Shown here: positions 15,829 through 23,756 of the stretch, one piece after another
Layout: every line of letters starts with the position of its first letter
Position numbering within the stretch: position 1 is the stretch's first letter
NCBI GenBank assembly: GCA_947302975.1
Contig: CAMYXA010000005.1
Span: forward strand, 1 to 48,036
Reading direction: 5' to 3'
Length of the DNA stretch: 48,036 bases
Origin: an uncultured Candidatus Saccharibacteria bacterium
Lineage (GTDB): Bacteria; Patescibacteriota; Saccharimonadia; Saccharimonadales; Saccharimonadaceae
Position numbers and translations under genes: made by a program
The notes under the pieces: model-generated
The model's input: the letters and a program-made list of their open reading frames with translations, nothing else
Told to the model about the DNA's origin: nothing
Databases searched by the model: none

Positions 15829-16430
15829 TTAGATTGTTTTATGGTGATGATCGTCTCAAAATGAAAGAAGAGGCGAAGAAAATTCTGGGGGATAACTATG
15901 AAGTGCTTGAAGGCGTGAATATTCAGCTTTCTGATATGCCGAGTATTTTTCGCGGGGCATCGCTTTTTAGTGACAAGCGCGCGATTCTCATTACGGATCT
16001 TGGCGAAAACCTGGATGCTTTCGAAAAATTGGATCAATATCTTGATACTCCGCACGAGGTAGTTCTTATTGAATCGAAATTGGATAAGCGAACGGTGGCC
16101 TATAAAGCAATCAAAGACAAAATTGAGATTAGAGAATTTAAACCAAAAGAGACGGTCGACCCGTTTCTGGCTTTCAATATTTTGAAGACGGCGAAAAAGG
16201 ACGGCGCACGTGCCGTGAAGATGCTTGAAGAGATTGAGGAAGATCATGACCCAATGATGATTTTGGGTGCATTTGTTTCGCAAGCGGTGCGTGATTATAG
16301 TGCAAAGCAGGGAATAAAAGAAAAGAGAGTTCTCGAAGAACTCTCTAAACTTGATCTTTTGATGAAATCTAGCTCTATGCAGCCGTTTTCTTTGCTGAAG
16401 TCTTTTTTGCTGCAGGTTTCTTTGCTGTAG
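15825..16430 (+). CDS. holA: DNA polymerase III delta subunit-like protein
   Basis: 201 aa, much shorter than the 340 of E. coli HolA but recognisable: MIRLFYGDDRLKMKEEAKKI, then ASLFSDKRAILITDL, EVVLIESKLDKRTVAYKAIK and a C-terminal helical part with DPMMILGAFVSQAVRDY. Delta opens the sliding clamp in the clamp loader. The frame is open further upstream, but the start is set by the ATGA overlap with mutM. The last 18 codons overlap the 3' end of rpsT on the other strand by 56 nt. The short length and low similarity keep confidence moderate. Confidence 0.75.
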   Translation: MIRLFYGDDRLKMKEEAKKILGDNYEVLEGVNIQLSDMPSIFRGASLFSDKRAILITDLGENLDAFEKLDQYLDTPHEVVLIESKLDKRTVAYKAIKDKIEIREFKPKETVDPFLAFNILKTAKKDGARAVKMLEEIEEDHDPMMILGAFVSQAVRDYSAKQGIKEKRVLEELSKLDLLMKSSSMQPFSLLKSFLLQVSLL

Positions 16431-16770
16431 CTTTTGCTGCTGGTTTCTTGGCAGCTGGTTTTGCGGCAGCTTTTGCGGCTGGTTTAGCAGCGGCTTTTGG
16501 AGCAGCTTTTTTAGCAGCTTCGAACTTGACGCCAGCTGATTTTGCAATTTTTGCAAGAGCAGCTTTGCGGCGGGAAGCGGTGTTCTTCTTCAAGAGGTCT
16601 TTCTTGACGGCTTTGTCGTATTCGCTTTGAGCTTTAGCTAAAGTTTCGGCATTTGGGTTTGCCTTGAAAGCTTTAACGGCAGCCTTGATGGCTTTCTTGA
16701 TTTCGACATTGTGCTCAGTGCGCTTGATAGCTTGGCGAGCAGCCTTTTTTGCGGATTTAATAATCGGCAT
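16375..16770 (-). CDS. rpsT: 30S ribosomal protein S20 with Ala/Lys-rich tail
   Basis: 131 aa against about 87 for the family. The first 85 residues are normal S20 (MPIIKSAKKAARQAIKRTEH, then YDKAVKKDLLKKNTASRRKAAL). The remaining 45 are a histone-H1-like tail built of A, K and P (repeats of KPAAK and KKPAAK). S20 binds 16S rRNA and helps early 30S assembly; the tail is additional and could bind rRNA or DNA. The 3' end is antisense to holA. Full promoter upstream, leader about 35 nt with GGAA near the ATG. Confidence 0.95.
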   Translation of the reverse strand: MPIIKSAKKAARQAIKRTEHNVEIKKAIKAAVKAFKANPNAETLAKAQSEYDKAVKKDLLKKNTASRRKAALAKIAKSAGVKFEAAKKAAPKAAAKPAAKAAAKPAAKKPAAKATAKKPAAKKTSAKKTAA

Positions 16771-16810
16771 TTAGGATTCCTATAGATTAAATATTAATAA
16801 CTTTCGAAGT

Positions 16811-16839
16811 ATTATATCTTATTTTTGCATAAAAGTAAA
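16811..16839 (-). promoter_or_regulatory. rpsT promoter
   Basis: Minus strand: TTTACT (16839-16834), 17-bp spacer, TATAAT (16816-16811). Confidence 0.85.
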
Positions 16840-16888
16840 GCAGTTAAATTATGCGAGCGCAGAAAAATGTTTTATCTTGAGAGCCCTC

Positions 16889-16917
16889 TTTACAAATCTT
16901 AAAACTTATGCTAATAT
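16889..16917 (+). promoter_or_regulatory. Promoter of the DHH-like gene
   Basis: TTTACA (16889-16894), 17-bp spacer ending TATGC, TAATAT (16912-16917). Divergent from rpsT. Predicted +1 near 16924, downstream of the in-frame ATG at 16908, so translation must start at 16947. Confidence 0.85.
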
Positions 16918-16946
16918 TAACGAGTAAACAAGGTTCAAAAACAAAA

Positions 16947-18686
16947 ATGCCAAACGACAAAACTCAAAAACCTGAGGCGGCACCAGATCGACGCGGTGGC
17001 GAACTTGAACAGGTTATAAATAAACTTAATGAGTCAAAAAATGTGCTGATTGCACTTTCTTCGGATCCGTCCGTAGATGAACTTTCTGCCGCGATTGGTC
17101 TATCGATCTATCTCGACAAGGTGGGGAAGCGCGCTACTGCGATCTATTCTGGCGAAACGCCAAATGCGTTGGAATTTTTGAAACCTGATGATAAGTTTGT
17201 TGATTCTGCAGATGTTTTGCAGGATTTTGTCGTGGCAATTAATAAAGAAAAGGCTGACCATTTGAGATACAAGCTCGATGGTGAGTATGTGAAAGTCTAT
17301 ATCACTCCATATGGCCAAAAGATTACCGAAGGTGATTTGGACTTTTCGTATGGCGATTATAACGTCGACCTTGTGATTGCCCTTGATGTGGCTAATGGCA
17401 TTGACCTTGATTCCGCGCTTCGTGAGCACGGTAGAATTATGCACGATGCGTCGATCGTGAACATTACGACTGGTAAACCTGGTAAGTTTGGCGAAATTGA
17501 ATGGAGCGAACCAGCAATGAGCTCGGTTTCTGAGATTTTGGCAAACCTTTGTTATGCTGCAGCCGATGAGGTTCCACTTGGAAAAGATGAGGCAACGGCA
17601 TTTCTTACTGGTATTGTGGCTGCAACGAATAGATTCTCGAACGCTAGGACTTCTTCTGCAACCATGTTGATGGCTTCGAAATTGATGAAGTCTGGTGCAA
17701 ACCAACAACTCATCGCAAAGAATGTCACGCCTGATGTTGATAACGAACTCTTTATGGAAAGTATGGCGAATGAAGCTATGCCAATTCCAGAAGAAAAGGA
17801 AGAAGCTCCAGAAGAAGCTGAAGTGCCTGAGGAAGTGATGCCAACGGATGCTCCAGCTCCAATTTCTGAGGAAATTGATGAAGATTTGAAGGCTGCAAGG
17901 GAATCACTTGCTGAGGTTGGCACGGAAGTTGCTAACGCCGAGGCAAAGGCTCCGATCGAAGTAAATAGCGGTGCGGCAGGGAATTTGGATGATGCCGCTG
18001 CAGCTATGATGAACGCATCATTTGCTGATGCCCCAGTTGAGGAAACATTGGTGACCCCTCCGGATCTTACGGCAAATATGGCAGCTCCTGAAGCTGCTCC
18101 TGCTGCTCCAGCTCCAGCCGCTCCAGTTGTTGAAGCGCCAGCTCAACCACAAGGATTTGATATTAAGCCAGAAATGGTTGTCGAAGCACCAGCGGATTTA
18201 TCCAGCGGTATAGACACCGATAAATATAGCAATATGATTGCAGATGCTCTCGCCGATCAGCAAAATAACCCAGCTGTGGCGATGGCGCCAGTTGTTTCTA
18301 GCCAAGCAGAAGTGCCAGCACCAGAGATGGATTATAGTGCGATGGCGGCCGATGCAATTAATGCACCAGCAGTTCCAGTGATGCCGGAAGCTCCAGCAAC
18401 GCCTGAGATGCCGGTAATGCCTGAGGCTCCAGCTCCTGAAATTCCAACGATGCCCGAAATTCCAGCTGCTCCAGTGGTGGAAGCTCCGGCTGTAGAAATT
18501 CCGGCTGCTCCAGTGATGGAAGCTCCTGCCGTAGAAGCTCCAGCTGCTCCAGTTGAAGCGATTCAGCCAGCAGAACCAGTTGTTGAACCTACACCTGAAC
18601 CACTTGGCAAGCAACCAGCAATGCAGGACCAAGTTTATAGCGCAGCTGCTAACGATCCTAGTGCCTTCCATATCCCTGGAATGTAA
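16947..18686 (+). CDS. DHH/NrnA-like protein, catalytic motif lost, with long Ala/Pro/Glu tail
   Basis: 579 aa. Residues about 20-270 have the layout of bifunctional oligoribonuclease/DHH phosphoesterases: LIALSSDPSVDELSAAIGL at the first motif, DLVIALDVANGIDLDSAL at the second, then EPAMSSVSEILANL, FLTGIVAATNRFSNARTSSA and LMKSGANQQLIAKNV. The DHH signature itself is replaced by NITTG and the first-motif His/Asp set is eroded, so a metal-dependent nuclease activity is unlikely. Residues about 275-579 are low complexity, rich in A, P, E, V, with repeats such as EAPA and AAPVV. Start 16947 is chosen because the promoter's +1 lies after the earlier ATG. A scaffold or regulatory role is possible but unsupported. 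Confidence 0.7.
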   Translation: MPNDKTQKPEAAPDRRGGELEQVINKLNESKNVLIALSSDPSVDELSAAIGLSIYLDKVGKRATAIYSGETPNALEFLKPDDKFVDSADVLQDFVVAINKEKADHLRYKLDGEYVKVYITPYGQKITEGDLDFSYGDYNVDLVIALDVANGIDLDSALREHGRIMHDASIVNITTGKPGKFGEIEWSEPAMSSVSEILANLCYAAADEVPLGKDEATAFLTGIVAATNRFSNARTSSATMLMASKLMKSGANQQLIAKNVTPDVDNELFMESMANEAMPIPEEKEEAPEEAEVPEEVMPTDAPAPISEEIDEDLKAARESLAEVGTEVANAEAKAPIEVNSGAAGNLDDAAAAMMNASFADAPVEETLVTPPDLTANMAAPEAAPAAPAPAAPVVEAPAQPQGFDIKPEMVVEAPADLSSGIDTDKYSNMIADALADQQNNPAVAMAPVVSSQAEVPAPEMDYSAMAADAINAPAVPVMPEAPATPEMPVMPEAPAPEIPTMPEIPAAPVVEAPAVEIPAAPVMEAPAVEAPAAPVEAIQPAEPVVEPTPEPLGKQPAMQDQVYSAAANDPSAFHIPGM

Positions 18687-18693
18687 TTAGGGG

Positions 18694-18721
18694 TTGAAGT
18701 TTTCGCTAAAACCTGTATAAT
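18694..18721 (+). promoter_or_regulatory. tRNA-Asp promoter
   Basis: TTGAAG (18694-18699), 16-bp spacer, TATAAT (18716-18721), 11 nt before the mature tRNA 5' end. Confidence 0.85.
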
Positions 18722-18732
18722 AGAGAAATAGT

Positions 18733-18809
18733 GGACACGTAGCTCAGTTGGTTAGAGCGCCGCCCTGTCACGGCGGAGGTCGCGAGTTCGAGTCTCGTCG
18801 TGTCCGCCA
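18733..18809 (+). tRNA. tRNA-Asp (anticodon GTC)
   Basis: Acceptor GGACACG/CGTGTCC, discriminator G, CCA encoded at 18807-18809. D-arm GCTCAGTTGGTTAGAGC, anticodon arm CCGCC-CTGTCAC-GGCGG giving GTC, T-arm GCGAGTTCGAGTCTCGT. A T-run follows directly after the CCA. Confidence 0.97.
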
Positions 18810-18831
18810 TTTTTTTGTGCCAAAAAAGTTA

Positions 18832-18860
18832 TTGAATTTTATTTATAGAGGTGATATAAT
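18832..18860 (+). promoter_or_regulatory. rpsU promoter
   Basis: TTGAAT (18832-18837), exact 17-bp spacer, TATAAT (18855-18860); 9 nt to the ATG. Same two hexamers as the rpsO promoter. Confidence 0.9.
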
Positions 18861-18869
18861 TCATCCAAT

Positions 18870-19088
18870 ATGTCAATCAAAGTTACTAGAAAAGACCAAG
18901 GCGAAGCAAACGAGAACATTATCCGTCGCTTCAATCGCAAAGTTCTTCAGAGCGGTATTATGCCACTTAAGAAAGAGCAAATGCGTTTTTCAAAGCCTCT
19001 TTCAAAGCGTGAACGCCGTCTAAAGGCAATCATCCGCGAACGCCGCAAAGCTGAAAAGACTGAAAAAATTAAATTAGGTCTTAAATAA
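18870..19088 (+). CDS. rpsU: 30S ribosomal protein S21
   Basis: 72 aa, usual length about 70. It binds near the 3' end of 16S rRNA where the Shine-Dalgarno pairing occurs. Recognised by IKVTRKDQGEANENIIRRFN, KVLQSGIM and a C-terminal run of Arg/Lys (KPLSKRERRLKAIIRERRKA). It has a nearly leaderless mRNA and its own terminator. Since many genes here lack a Shine-Dalgarno, the presence of S21 shows that the anti-SD region is still served. Confidence 0.93.
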   Translation: MSIKVTRKDQGEANENIIRRFNRKVLQSGIMPLKKEQMRFSKPLSKRERRLKAIIRERRKAEKTEKIKLGLK

Positions 19089-19090
19089 GA

Positions 19091-19116
19091 AAAGCGCCCC
19101 TAAACGGGCGTTTTTT
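19091..19116 (+). terminator. rpsU terminator
   Basis: CGCCC (19095-19099) and GGGCG (19106-19110) around CCTAAAC-type loop, followed by six T. Directly after the S21 stop. Confidence 0.88.
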
Positions 19117-19120
19117 GAGG

Positions 19121-19142
19121 TATAATTATAGGTGAAAAGGAG
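19121..19142 (+). promoter_or_regulatory. adk -10 and ribosome-binding site
   Basis: TATAAT (19121-19126) then AAGGAG (19137-19142) 6 nt before the adk ATG. A short but leadered mRNA, unlike rpsU just upstream. Confidence 0.75.
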
Positions 19143-19148
19143 AATTAA

Positions 19149-19739
19149 ATGATTATATTATTCGGTTTGGCCGGAACAGGGAAAGGAACGCAGGGCAAGG
19201 CTCTGTCTGAGATTTTTGGATGGCGCTGGTTGTCTGTGGGTCAGGTTATTAGGGATACTGGTCAATATGATGACGTTATTAACCGTGGGGAATTGATTGG
19301 TGATGATGATGTGATTCGACTGATGAACGAGCGCATCGAACGTGACGAGGCAGAAGGTTTTGATTTGATTTTGGATGGATATCCACGTGATGAATACCAA
19401 GCAAAATGGATGATGGAGCACATGGCAGAGAAGATTGACGGGGCAATTCTTTTGGAGGTACCAAAAGAAGAGCTTTATGAGCGTCTCGCTCTTAGGGGTC
19501 GCGAGGACGATAAAACTCGTGAGTCCATTGAGCGCCGCTTCGAGATTTCTGAGAATAATTTCAAGGCTATTTTCCCACTACTTGAGGCAAATGGTATTGA
19601 GATTAAGCGCGTGAATGGCGTTGGAAGCGTGAAAGAAGTGACGAATCGCTTGGTTGAGGTGGTTAAAAGAATTGTGCCATCAGCTCGCGTGCAAGAAAAT
19701 GATGTTAACGGAGGCGATATCGAACGTTATGGCGACTGA
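19149..19739 (+). CDS. adk: Adenylate kinase, short-LID type
   Basis: Converts AMP plus ATP to two ADP. 196 aa. P-loop GLAGTGKGTQG at residues 6-16, then VGQVIRDTGQ (AMP-binding region), DLILDGYPRDEYQAKWM (the DG-P/F-R motif) and RLALRGREDDKTRESIERRF. The LID is short and without zinc-type cysteines. The tail after about residue 175 is divergent. It overlaps map by 11 nt. The usual secY neighbour is absent. Confidence 0.93.
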   Translation: MIILFGLAGTGKGTQGKALSEIFGWRWLSVGQVIRDTGQYDDVINRGELIGDDDVIRLMNERIERDEAEGFDLILDGYPRDEYQAKWMMEHMAEKIDGAILLEVPKEELYERLALRGREDDKTRESIERRFEISENNFKAIFPLLEANGIEIKRVNGVGSVKEVTNRLVEVVKRIVPSARVQENDVNGGDIERYGD

Positions 19740-20475
19740 TAAGATTACGGCAATGCGTGAAGGTGGGCAAATTATGGGCCACCTCTTGGCCGATCTTAAG
19801 GAGTATGTGCAGCCTGGAATGACCGGGAAAGAGATTGATGCGTGGGTCAGAAGCGAAATTGAAAAACGTGGGGCGATTGTAGCTTATGATCTTCTCGAGG
19901 AGAAATTCCCAGGTGCAATTTGTATTTCAGTGAACGATCAGTTGGTTCATGGTGCGCCAAAGGATGAGCCGTTAGAAGAAGGGGATAAGGTTTCATTTGA
20001 CCTTGTGATTTTGTATAAGGGTTATTATACTGACTCAGCATTTACGATGATTGTGGGCAAGAAAGGCTCACCAGCTGTTAAGAAAATGATTTCAGTGACT
20101 GAGTCGGCGCTTTGGGAGGGGATTGAACAGGTTAGACCAGGAGCGCACATTGGTGATATTGGTCACGCAGTTGAGAAGGTGCTTCGCGCGGGGAAATTGG
20201 GCGTGATTGAAAACTATATTGGCCACGGGATTGGCAAAGAAATGCATATGGACCCAGAGGTGCCAAATTATGGGCGCAAGGGAACTGGATACGTGCTTAA
20301 AGTTGGTGATACGATTTGTATTGAGCCAATGTCATGTCTTGGTAAGCCATCAAATTATGTTGATAAGGACGATGGTTGGTCCGTGAAAATGAAAGACGGT
20401 TCGATTGGATGCCACTGTGAGCATACGATCCTCGTGACCGAAGATGGCTACGAAGTTTTGACTTTGCCAAAATAA
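19729..20475 (+). CDS. map: Methionine aminopeptidase, type I
   Basis: Removes the initiator methionine from nascent proteins. 248 aa. The pita-bread fold ligands are visible: VSFDLVILYKGYYTDSAFT (two Asp), YIGHGIGKEMH (His), TICIEPM (Glu) and the last Glu in CHCEHTILVTEDG. ATG 19729 is chosen because it starts the family-typical N-terminus (DKITAMREGGQIMGHLL); the open frame reaches 75 nt further into adk. GGAGG at 19710 is rather far (14 nt). adk-map adjacency is conserved in many bacteria. Confidence 0.95.
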   Translation: MATDKITAMREGGQIMGHLLADLKEYVQPGMTGKEIDAWVRSEIEKRGAIVAYDLLEEKFPGAICISVNDQLVHGAPKDEPLEEGDKVSFDLVILYKGYYTDSAFTMIVGKKGSPAVKKMISVTESALWEGIEQVRPGAHIGDIGHAVEKVLRAGKLGVIENYIGHGIGKEMHMDPEVPNYGRKGTGYVLKVGDTICIEPMSCLGKPSNYVDKDDGWSVKMKDGSIGCHCEHTILVTEDGYEVLTLPK

Positions 20476-20493
20476 TTGTCTACGTGTTATAAT
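20464..20493 (+). promoter_or_regulatory. ftsA promoter
   Basis: TTGCCA (20464-20469), 18-bp spacer, TATAAT (20488-20493), then 6 nt to the ATG at 20500. Leaderless layout; the -35 lies in the map 3' end. Confidence 0.8.
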
Positions 20494-20499
20494 GTGCTT

Positions 20500-21741
20500 A
20501 TGGATGAAACTAGTCGATACGCAGTAGGACTAGATGTTGGGACAGAAAATGTCCGAGCTGTTGTTCTTTCTGTTCTTAAGAACGGCGAAATTGCCGTGGT
20601 TGGTTATAATGAAGGCAAATCTGCTGGCATGCGCAAAGGTATGGTGGCAAATCTTGCAGGCCCTGCTGGTGCAATCGACAAGATGCTCGGTGAAGTCGAG
20701 CACATGTGTGGACGCGATGTAAATTCTGCGTATGCAACAATTAACGGCTCACAGCTTCTTACGACTAGAACTGAAGGCATGATTGCCGTGGGAACGGTTG
20801 ATCATGAAATTGATGGAAATGATTTGGAACGCGTTGAAGACGTTGCGGTGATGGGCCGAATCCCAGCAAACCGTGAGGTGCTTGATGTGGTACCACTTGA
20901 ATATGCAATTGATGGCCAAGGTGGGATCAAAGATCCGATTGGCATGTCTGGCACTCGTCTTGAAATGCGAGCTTGCGTGGTTTCGGCACTTGCGCCAAAT
21001 GTTGAGAACTTGAAGAAGGCGGCAGAAACGGCTGATGTGGCTGTGCTTAAAGTCGTACCAAGCGTGGTGGCGGCTGCAAGAGCTGTACTTACGGAGAAGC
21101 AGAAAGAGAACGGCGTGGCCGTGATCGATCTTGGTGGCGCAACAACGTCTGTGGCTGTCTATGAAGAGGGTGATCTCCAATACGTTGGAGTAGTCCCAGC
21201 TGGTTCGAATAATATTACGAACGATCTCGCTATTGTGCTTGCGATTGAACCAGAGCTTGCTGAAGATATTAAGACTCGTTTTATCACGGGGAACTTTGAT
21301 TCTGAAAAATCTAACGTGATTAAAATCAATCACAACAAGATTGAACGCGTATTCGATAGAAGGGAAGTTGAGGAAGTTGCGAAGGCTCGTCTCGAGGAAA
21401 TCTTTGGCGAGGTGCGTAAGAAACTCAAAGCCGCTAAGTATGACCAAAGGTTGCCAGAGGGTGTGGTCTTGGTTGGCGGTGGCGCAAAGATGCGCGATAT
21501 TGAAGTGTTCGCTAAGAATGTGCTCGAAGCTTCTGCTAAGGTTGGAGTTCCAACTGGACTTGGCGGAGTGTCTTCTGATGTTGAAAAGCCTGAATATGCT
21601 GCCGCAGTCGGACTTGCTCTCATCGCTGCTGATGATGGCGACCAAATCAACGAGGCAAAGAAGGCTCCAAAGAAGAAAGCTGCTAAGGGTGGCAATGGTG
21701 GCGGCCTTTCGTTTATCAAAAAGATTTTCTCAAAGTTTTAA
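20500..21741 (+). CDS. ftsA: Cell division protein FtsA
   Basis: Actin-like ATPase that tethers FtsZ to the membrane. 413 aa. Phosphate 1 motif YAVGLDVGTENVRAVV, the 1C-type region with RIPANREVLDVVPLEYAIDG, phosphate 2 VAVIDLGGATTSVAVYEEG, adenosine motif VLVGGGAKMRDIE. It ends in a Lys/Gly linker and an amphipathic helix LSFIKKIFSKF, the membrane-targeting sequence. Eight extra upstream codons are open, but the promoter fixes the start at 20500. ftsZ follows after about 80 bp. Confidence 0.95.
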   Translation: MDETSRYAVGLDVGTENVRAVVLSVLKNGEIAVVGYNEGKSAGMRKGMVANLAGPAGAIDKMLGEVEHMCGRDVNSAYATINGSQLLTTRTEGMIAVGTVDHEIDGNDLERVEDVAVMGRIPANREVLDVVPLEYAIDGQGGIKDPIGMSGTRLEMRACVVSALAPNVENLKKAAETADVAVLKVVPSVVAAARAVLTEKQKENGVAVIDLGGATTSVAVYEEGDLQYVGVVPAGSNNITNDLAIVLAIEPELAEDIKTRFITGNFDSEKSNVIKINHNKIERVFDRREVEEVAKARLEEIFGEVRKKLKAAKYDQRLPEGVVLVGGGAKMRDIEVFAKNVLEASAKVGVPTGLGGVSSDVEKPEYAAAVGLALIAADDGDQINEAKKAPKKKAAKGGNGGGLSFIKKIFSKF

Positions 21742-21785
21742 TCTTATTATTAGGGGATTTTCAGGTTGTTTTTGGATTTTTGTGG

Positions 21786-21791
21786 TATACT
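21786..21791 (+). promoter_or_regulatory. ftsZ -10 box
   Basis: TATACT preceded by TGTGG, 32 nt before the ATG; GCGAGGA (21811-21817) is the ribosome-binding site. ftsZ thus has its own promoter besides possible readthrough from ftsA. Confidence 0.65.
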
Positions 21792-21823
21792 TGTGAAAAG
21801 ATATTCTAAAGCGAGGATAAATT

Positions 21824-22999
21824 ATGCCTGAAATTAAACCAACTGAGGTGGAGAGTACAGCAAGCATTAAGGTGGTCGGTGTCGGTGGCGCTGGTGGATC
21901 AGCGGTCGATCGTATGAAGGAAGTCGGCTTATCTGGTGTTGAATTTGTTGCAGTCAACACTGATGCTCAGGCTTTGCACCACTCTGCTGCAGATACAAAA
22001 GTTCATATTGGAAAAGGCCTTGGTGCCGGTGGTGATCCTGAGAAGGGCCGTGAAGCTGCTGACGAGAGCCGTGAAGAGATTGGTAAGGCTCTTGATGGTG
22101 CTGATATGGTATTTATTACTCTCGGTGCTGGTGGTGGTACCGGTTCTGGTGCTGGCCCAATCGTTGCAGAAGAAGCCCGCAAGAAAGATATCCTCACTGT
22201 TGGTGTGGCTACAAAACCATTTACGTTTGAAGGTGCCAAACGCCGTGAAAACGCAGAACTCGCTATTGATAAACTTGCTCATCAAGTTGATGCTCTTATT
22301 ACAATCCCTAACGATCGTCTTCTCCAGACCATCGATCCTCGCACTCCACTCCTTGAAACCTTTAAGATTGCTGATGATGTGCTTCGTCAAGGTGTCCAGG
22401 GTATTTCCGAACTCATTACTGAACACTCACTTATCAACCTCGACTTCGCCGATGTGAAGGCAATCATGAAGAATGCCGGCTCCGCTCTCATGGGCATCGG
22501 TCGTGCTTCTGGTGAAAACCGTGCCGTACTTGCTGCTCAACAAGCTGTCGAATCTCCACTCATCGAAGTGAGAATCGAAGGTGCTCGTGGCGTGCTCTTC
22601 TCAGTTGCCGGTGGTTACGATATGTCTATGTCTGAAATCCAAGAAGCTGCCGAAGTTATTACCGGCTCAGTTTCTCCAGATGCAAACATTATCTTTGGTG
22701 CATCAATCCGCCCAGAACTTGGCGACGAAATCGTTGTCACGGTTGTTGCAACTGGATTTGATTCTGAATATCGCCAAGAGCCAGTTGCTCCAGCACAAAG
22801 CGAGGAAGAAAAGCCAGCAGTTTCAATGGAAAACGAAAAACCAGAAGCTGAAGAAAAAGATTTCGCAATTGAGAACAAGAGCAACATGTGGGATTCCATC
22901 AAGAAAGATCCAGAACCGGAACCAGCAACTGATGATGATGCAATGGATGTTCCACCTTCACTTCGCGAAAGATTCCTCGGAAAGAAAAAGAAAGACTAA
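21824..22999 (+). CDS. ftsZ: Cell division protein FtsZ
   Basis: Tubulin-like GTPase forming the division ring. 391 aa. The GTP-binding part has [23 protein letters not shown] and the tubulin signature GAGGGTGSG at 101-109; the T7 loop has [12 protein letters not shown] disordered acidic linker (about 320-375) is followed by a C-terminal peptide with [17 protein letters not shown], the FtsA-binding tail in divergent form. ftsA-ftsZ-nrdR-thioredoxin-like genes run in one direction. Confidence 0.98.
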   Translation: MPEIKPTEVESTASIKVVGVGGAGGSAVDRMKEVGLSGVEFVAVNTDAQALHHSAADTKVHIGKGLGAGGDPEKGREAADESREEIGKALDGADMVFITLGAGGGTGSGAGPIVAEEARKKDILTVGVATKPFTFEGAKRRENAELAIDKLAHQVDALITIPNDRLLQTIDPRTPLLETFKIADDVLRQGVQGISELITEHSLINLDFADVKAIMKNAGSALMGIGRASGENRAVLAAQQAVESPLIEVRIEGARGVLFSVAGGYDMSMSEIQEAAEVITGSVSPDANIIFGASIRPELGDEIVVTVVATGFDSEYRQEPVAPAQSEEEKPAVSMENEKPEAEEKDFAIENKSNMWDSIKKDPEPEPATDDDAMDVPPSLRERFLGKKKKD

Positions 23000-23017
23000 C
23001 TTTAGGGAGGCTTGCGG

Positions 23018-23473
23018 ATGGAACAGAAGTTTCGAATCGGGGATAGCAAAGTTCTAGAAAGCCGCGAGACCGTCGACGGCAAGATGATTCGTAGGCGCCG
23101 TGAGTCGCCTGATGGCCATCGCTTCACGACTTATGAGCGTATTGAAATGCCGCCACTAACAGTACTAAAGCGCAGCGGCAATAAAGAAATCTTTGACCGC
23201 GATAAGCTTCACATGGCGGTGAAACGCAGTGTGGGCAAGTTCTTCAATTCTGAAATTGAGATCGAGAATGTGATTAACAAAGTAGTTGACGCATTGTATG
23301 GTCTTGGAAAAGACGAGGTGTATTCTACGCAAATTGGGGAAGCGGTGCTTGACGTCCTGGCCGAGATTAATGAAGTTGCCTATGTGCGCTTTGCTAGCGT
23401 GTTCCAGGAATTTAAGACGCTTGATGACTTTGAAGAGATTCTTCGTAAACAAAAGGAAAAGAGAGGAAAATAA
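23018..23473 (+). CDS. nrdR: NrdR-like regulator without its zinc ribbon
   Basis: NrdR represses ribonucleotide reductase genes when dATP is high. 151 aa, family length. The ATP-cone is well kept (TVLKRSGNKEIFDRDKLHMA, then SVFQEFKTLDDFEEIL). The N-terminal zinc ribbon keeps its frame (SKVLESRETVDGKMIRRRRE and FTTYERIE), but all four cysteines are replaced: the two CxxC sites read Q3/R6 and S30/G33. DNA binding must therefore work without zinc or be lost. ATG 23018 is chosen over TTG 23012 because AGGGAGG (23004-23010) is 7 nt away. Follows ftsZ by 18 nt. Confidence 0.9.
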   Translation: MEQKFRIGDSKVLESRETVDGKMIRRRRESPDGHRFTTYERIEMPPLTVLKRSGNKEIFDRDKLHMAVKRSVGKFFNSEIEIENVINKVVDALYGLGKDEVYSTQIGEAVLDVLAEINEVAYVRFASVFQEFKTLDDFEEILRKQKEKRGK

Positions 23474-23475
23474 AA

Positions 23476-23733
23476 ATGGCCAGGGTGGTTTGTGTTTGTC
23501 GAGAGGGGATGGATTACTCGCGTACAACATTTGATTTTTTGGAAGATTTCTATCGCAAGACTGGGAAGACTATTGAAGTCTTGGACCCGGATCGCGAGGA
23601 TGGATTCTGCAGGGCGTATGATATCGTTGAGTATCCAACGATTTTGGCGCTTGATAATAACGGCAAGGTCTTAGCGAGCTGGAGAGGGAAGGAAATGCCG
23701 CTAATTGACGAAGTGAATTATTATTTGATTTAG
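23476..23733 (+). CDS. Thioredoxin-fold protein lacking CxxC
   Basis: 85 aa. Order of elements fits a small thioredoxin fold: strand RVVCVCREG, helix DYSRTTFDFLEDFYRKTG, strand IEVLDPDR, helix, then VEYPTILALDNNGKVLASWRG with the cis-Pro and the strand pair typical of thioredoxins. Where the WCGPC redox site is expected there is REGMDYSRT, so it cannot do dithiol exchange there; the only cysteines are in CVC near the start and FCRAYD. It sits 2 nt after nrdR, which suggests co-expression. Function unknown. Confidence 0.65.
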   Translation: MARVVCVCREGMDYSRTTFDFLEDFYRKTGKTIEVLDPDREDGFCRAYDIVEYPTILALDNNGKVLASWRGKEMPLIDEVNYYLI

Positions 23734-23756
23734 GCTTCGTATAAGAGTCTTACATC

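Noticed and set aside
15819..16556. 245-codon minus-strand frame covering holA and the rpsT 3' end
   Set aside because: Gln/Leu/Lys-rich low complexity from another frame of the rpsT tail and the antisense of holA; no start signals.
16908..16946. Earlier ATG start for the DHH-like protein
   Set aside because: It lies upstream of the transcription start predicted from the well-spaced TTTACA/TAATAT promoter.
18748..19023. 91-codon plus-strand frame through tRNA-Asp and rpsU
   Set aside because: It reads through the tRNA gene and the wrong frame of S21; spurious.
20749..21645. 298-codon open frame on the minus strand inside ftsA
   Set aside because: It lies fully within the well-supported ftsA, is rich in His, Cys, Asn and Phe with no recognisable domain, and has no promoter or ribosome-binding site.
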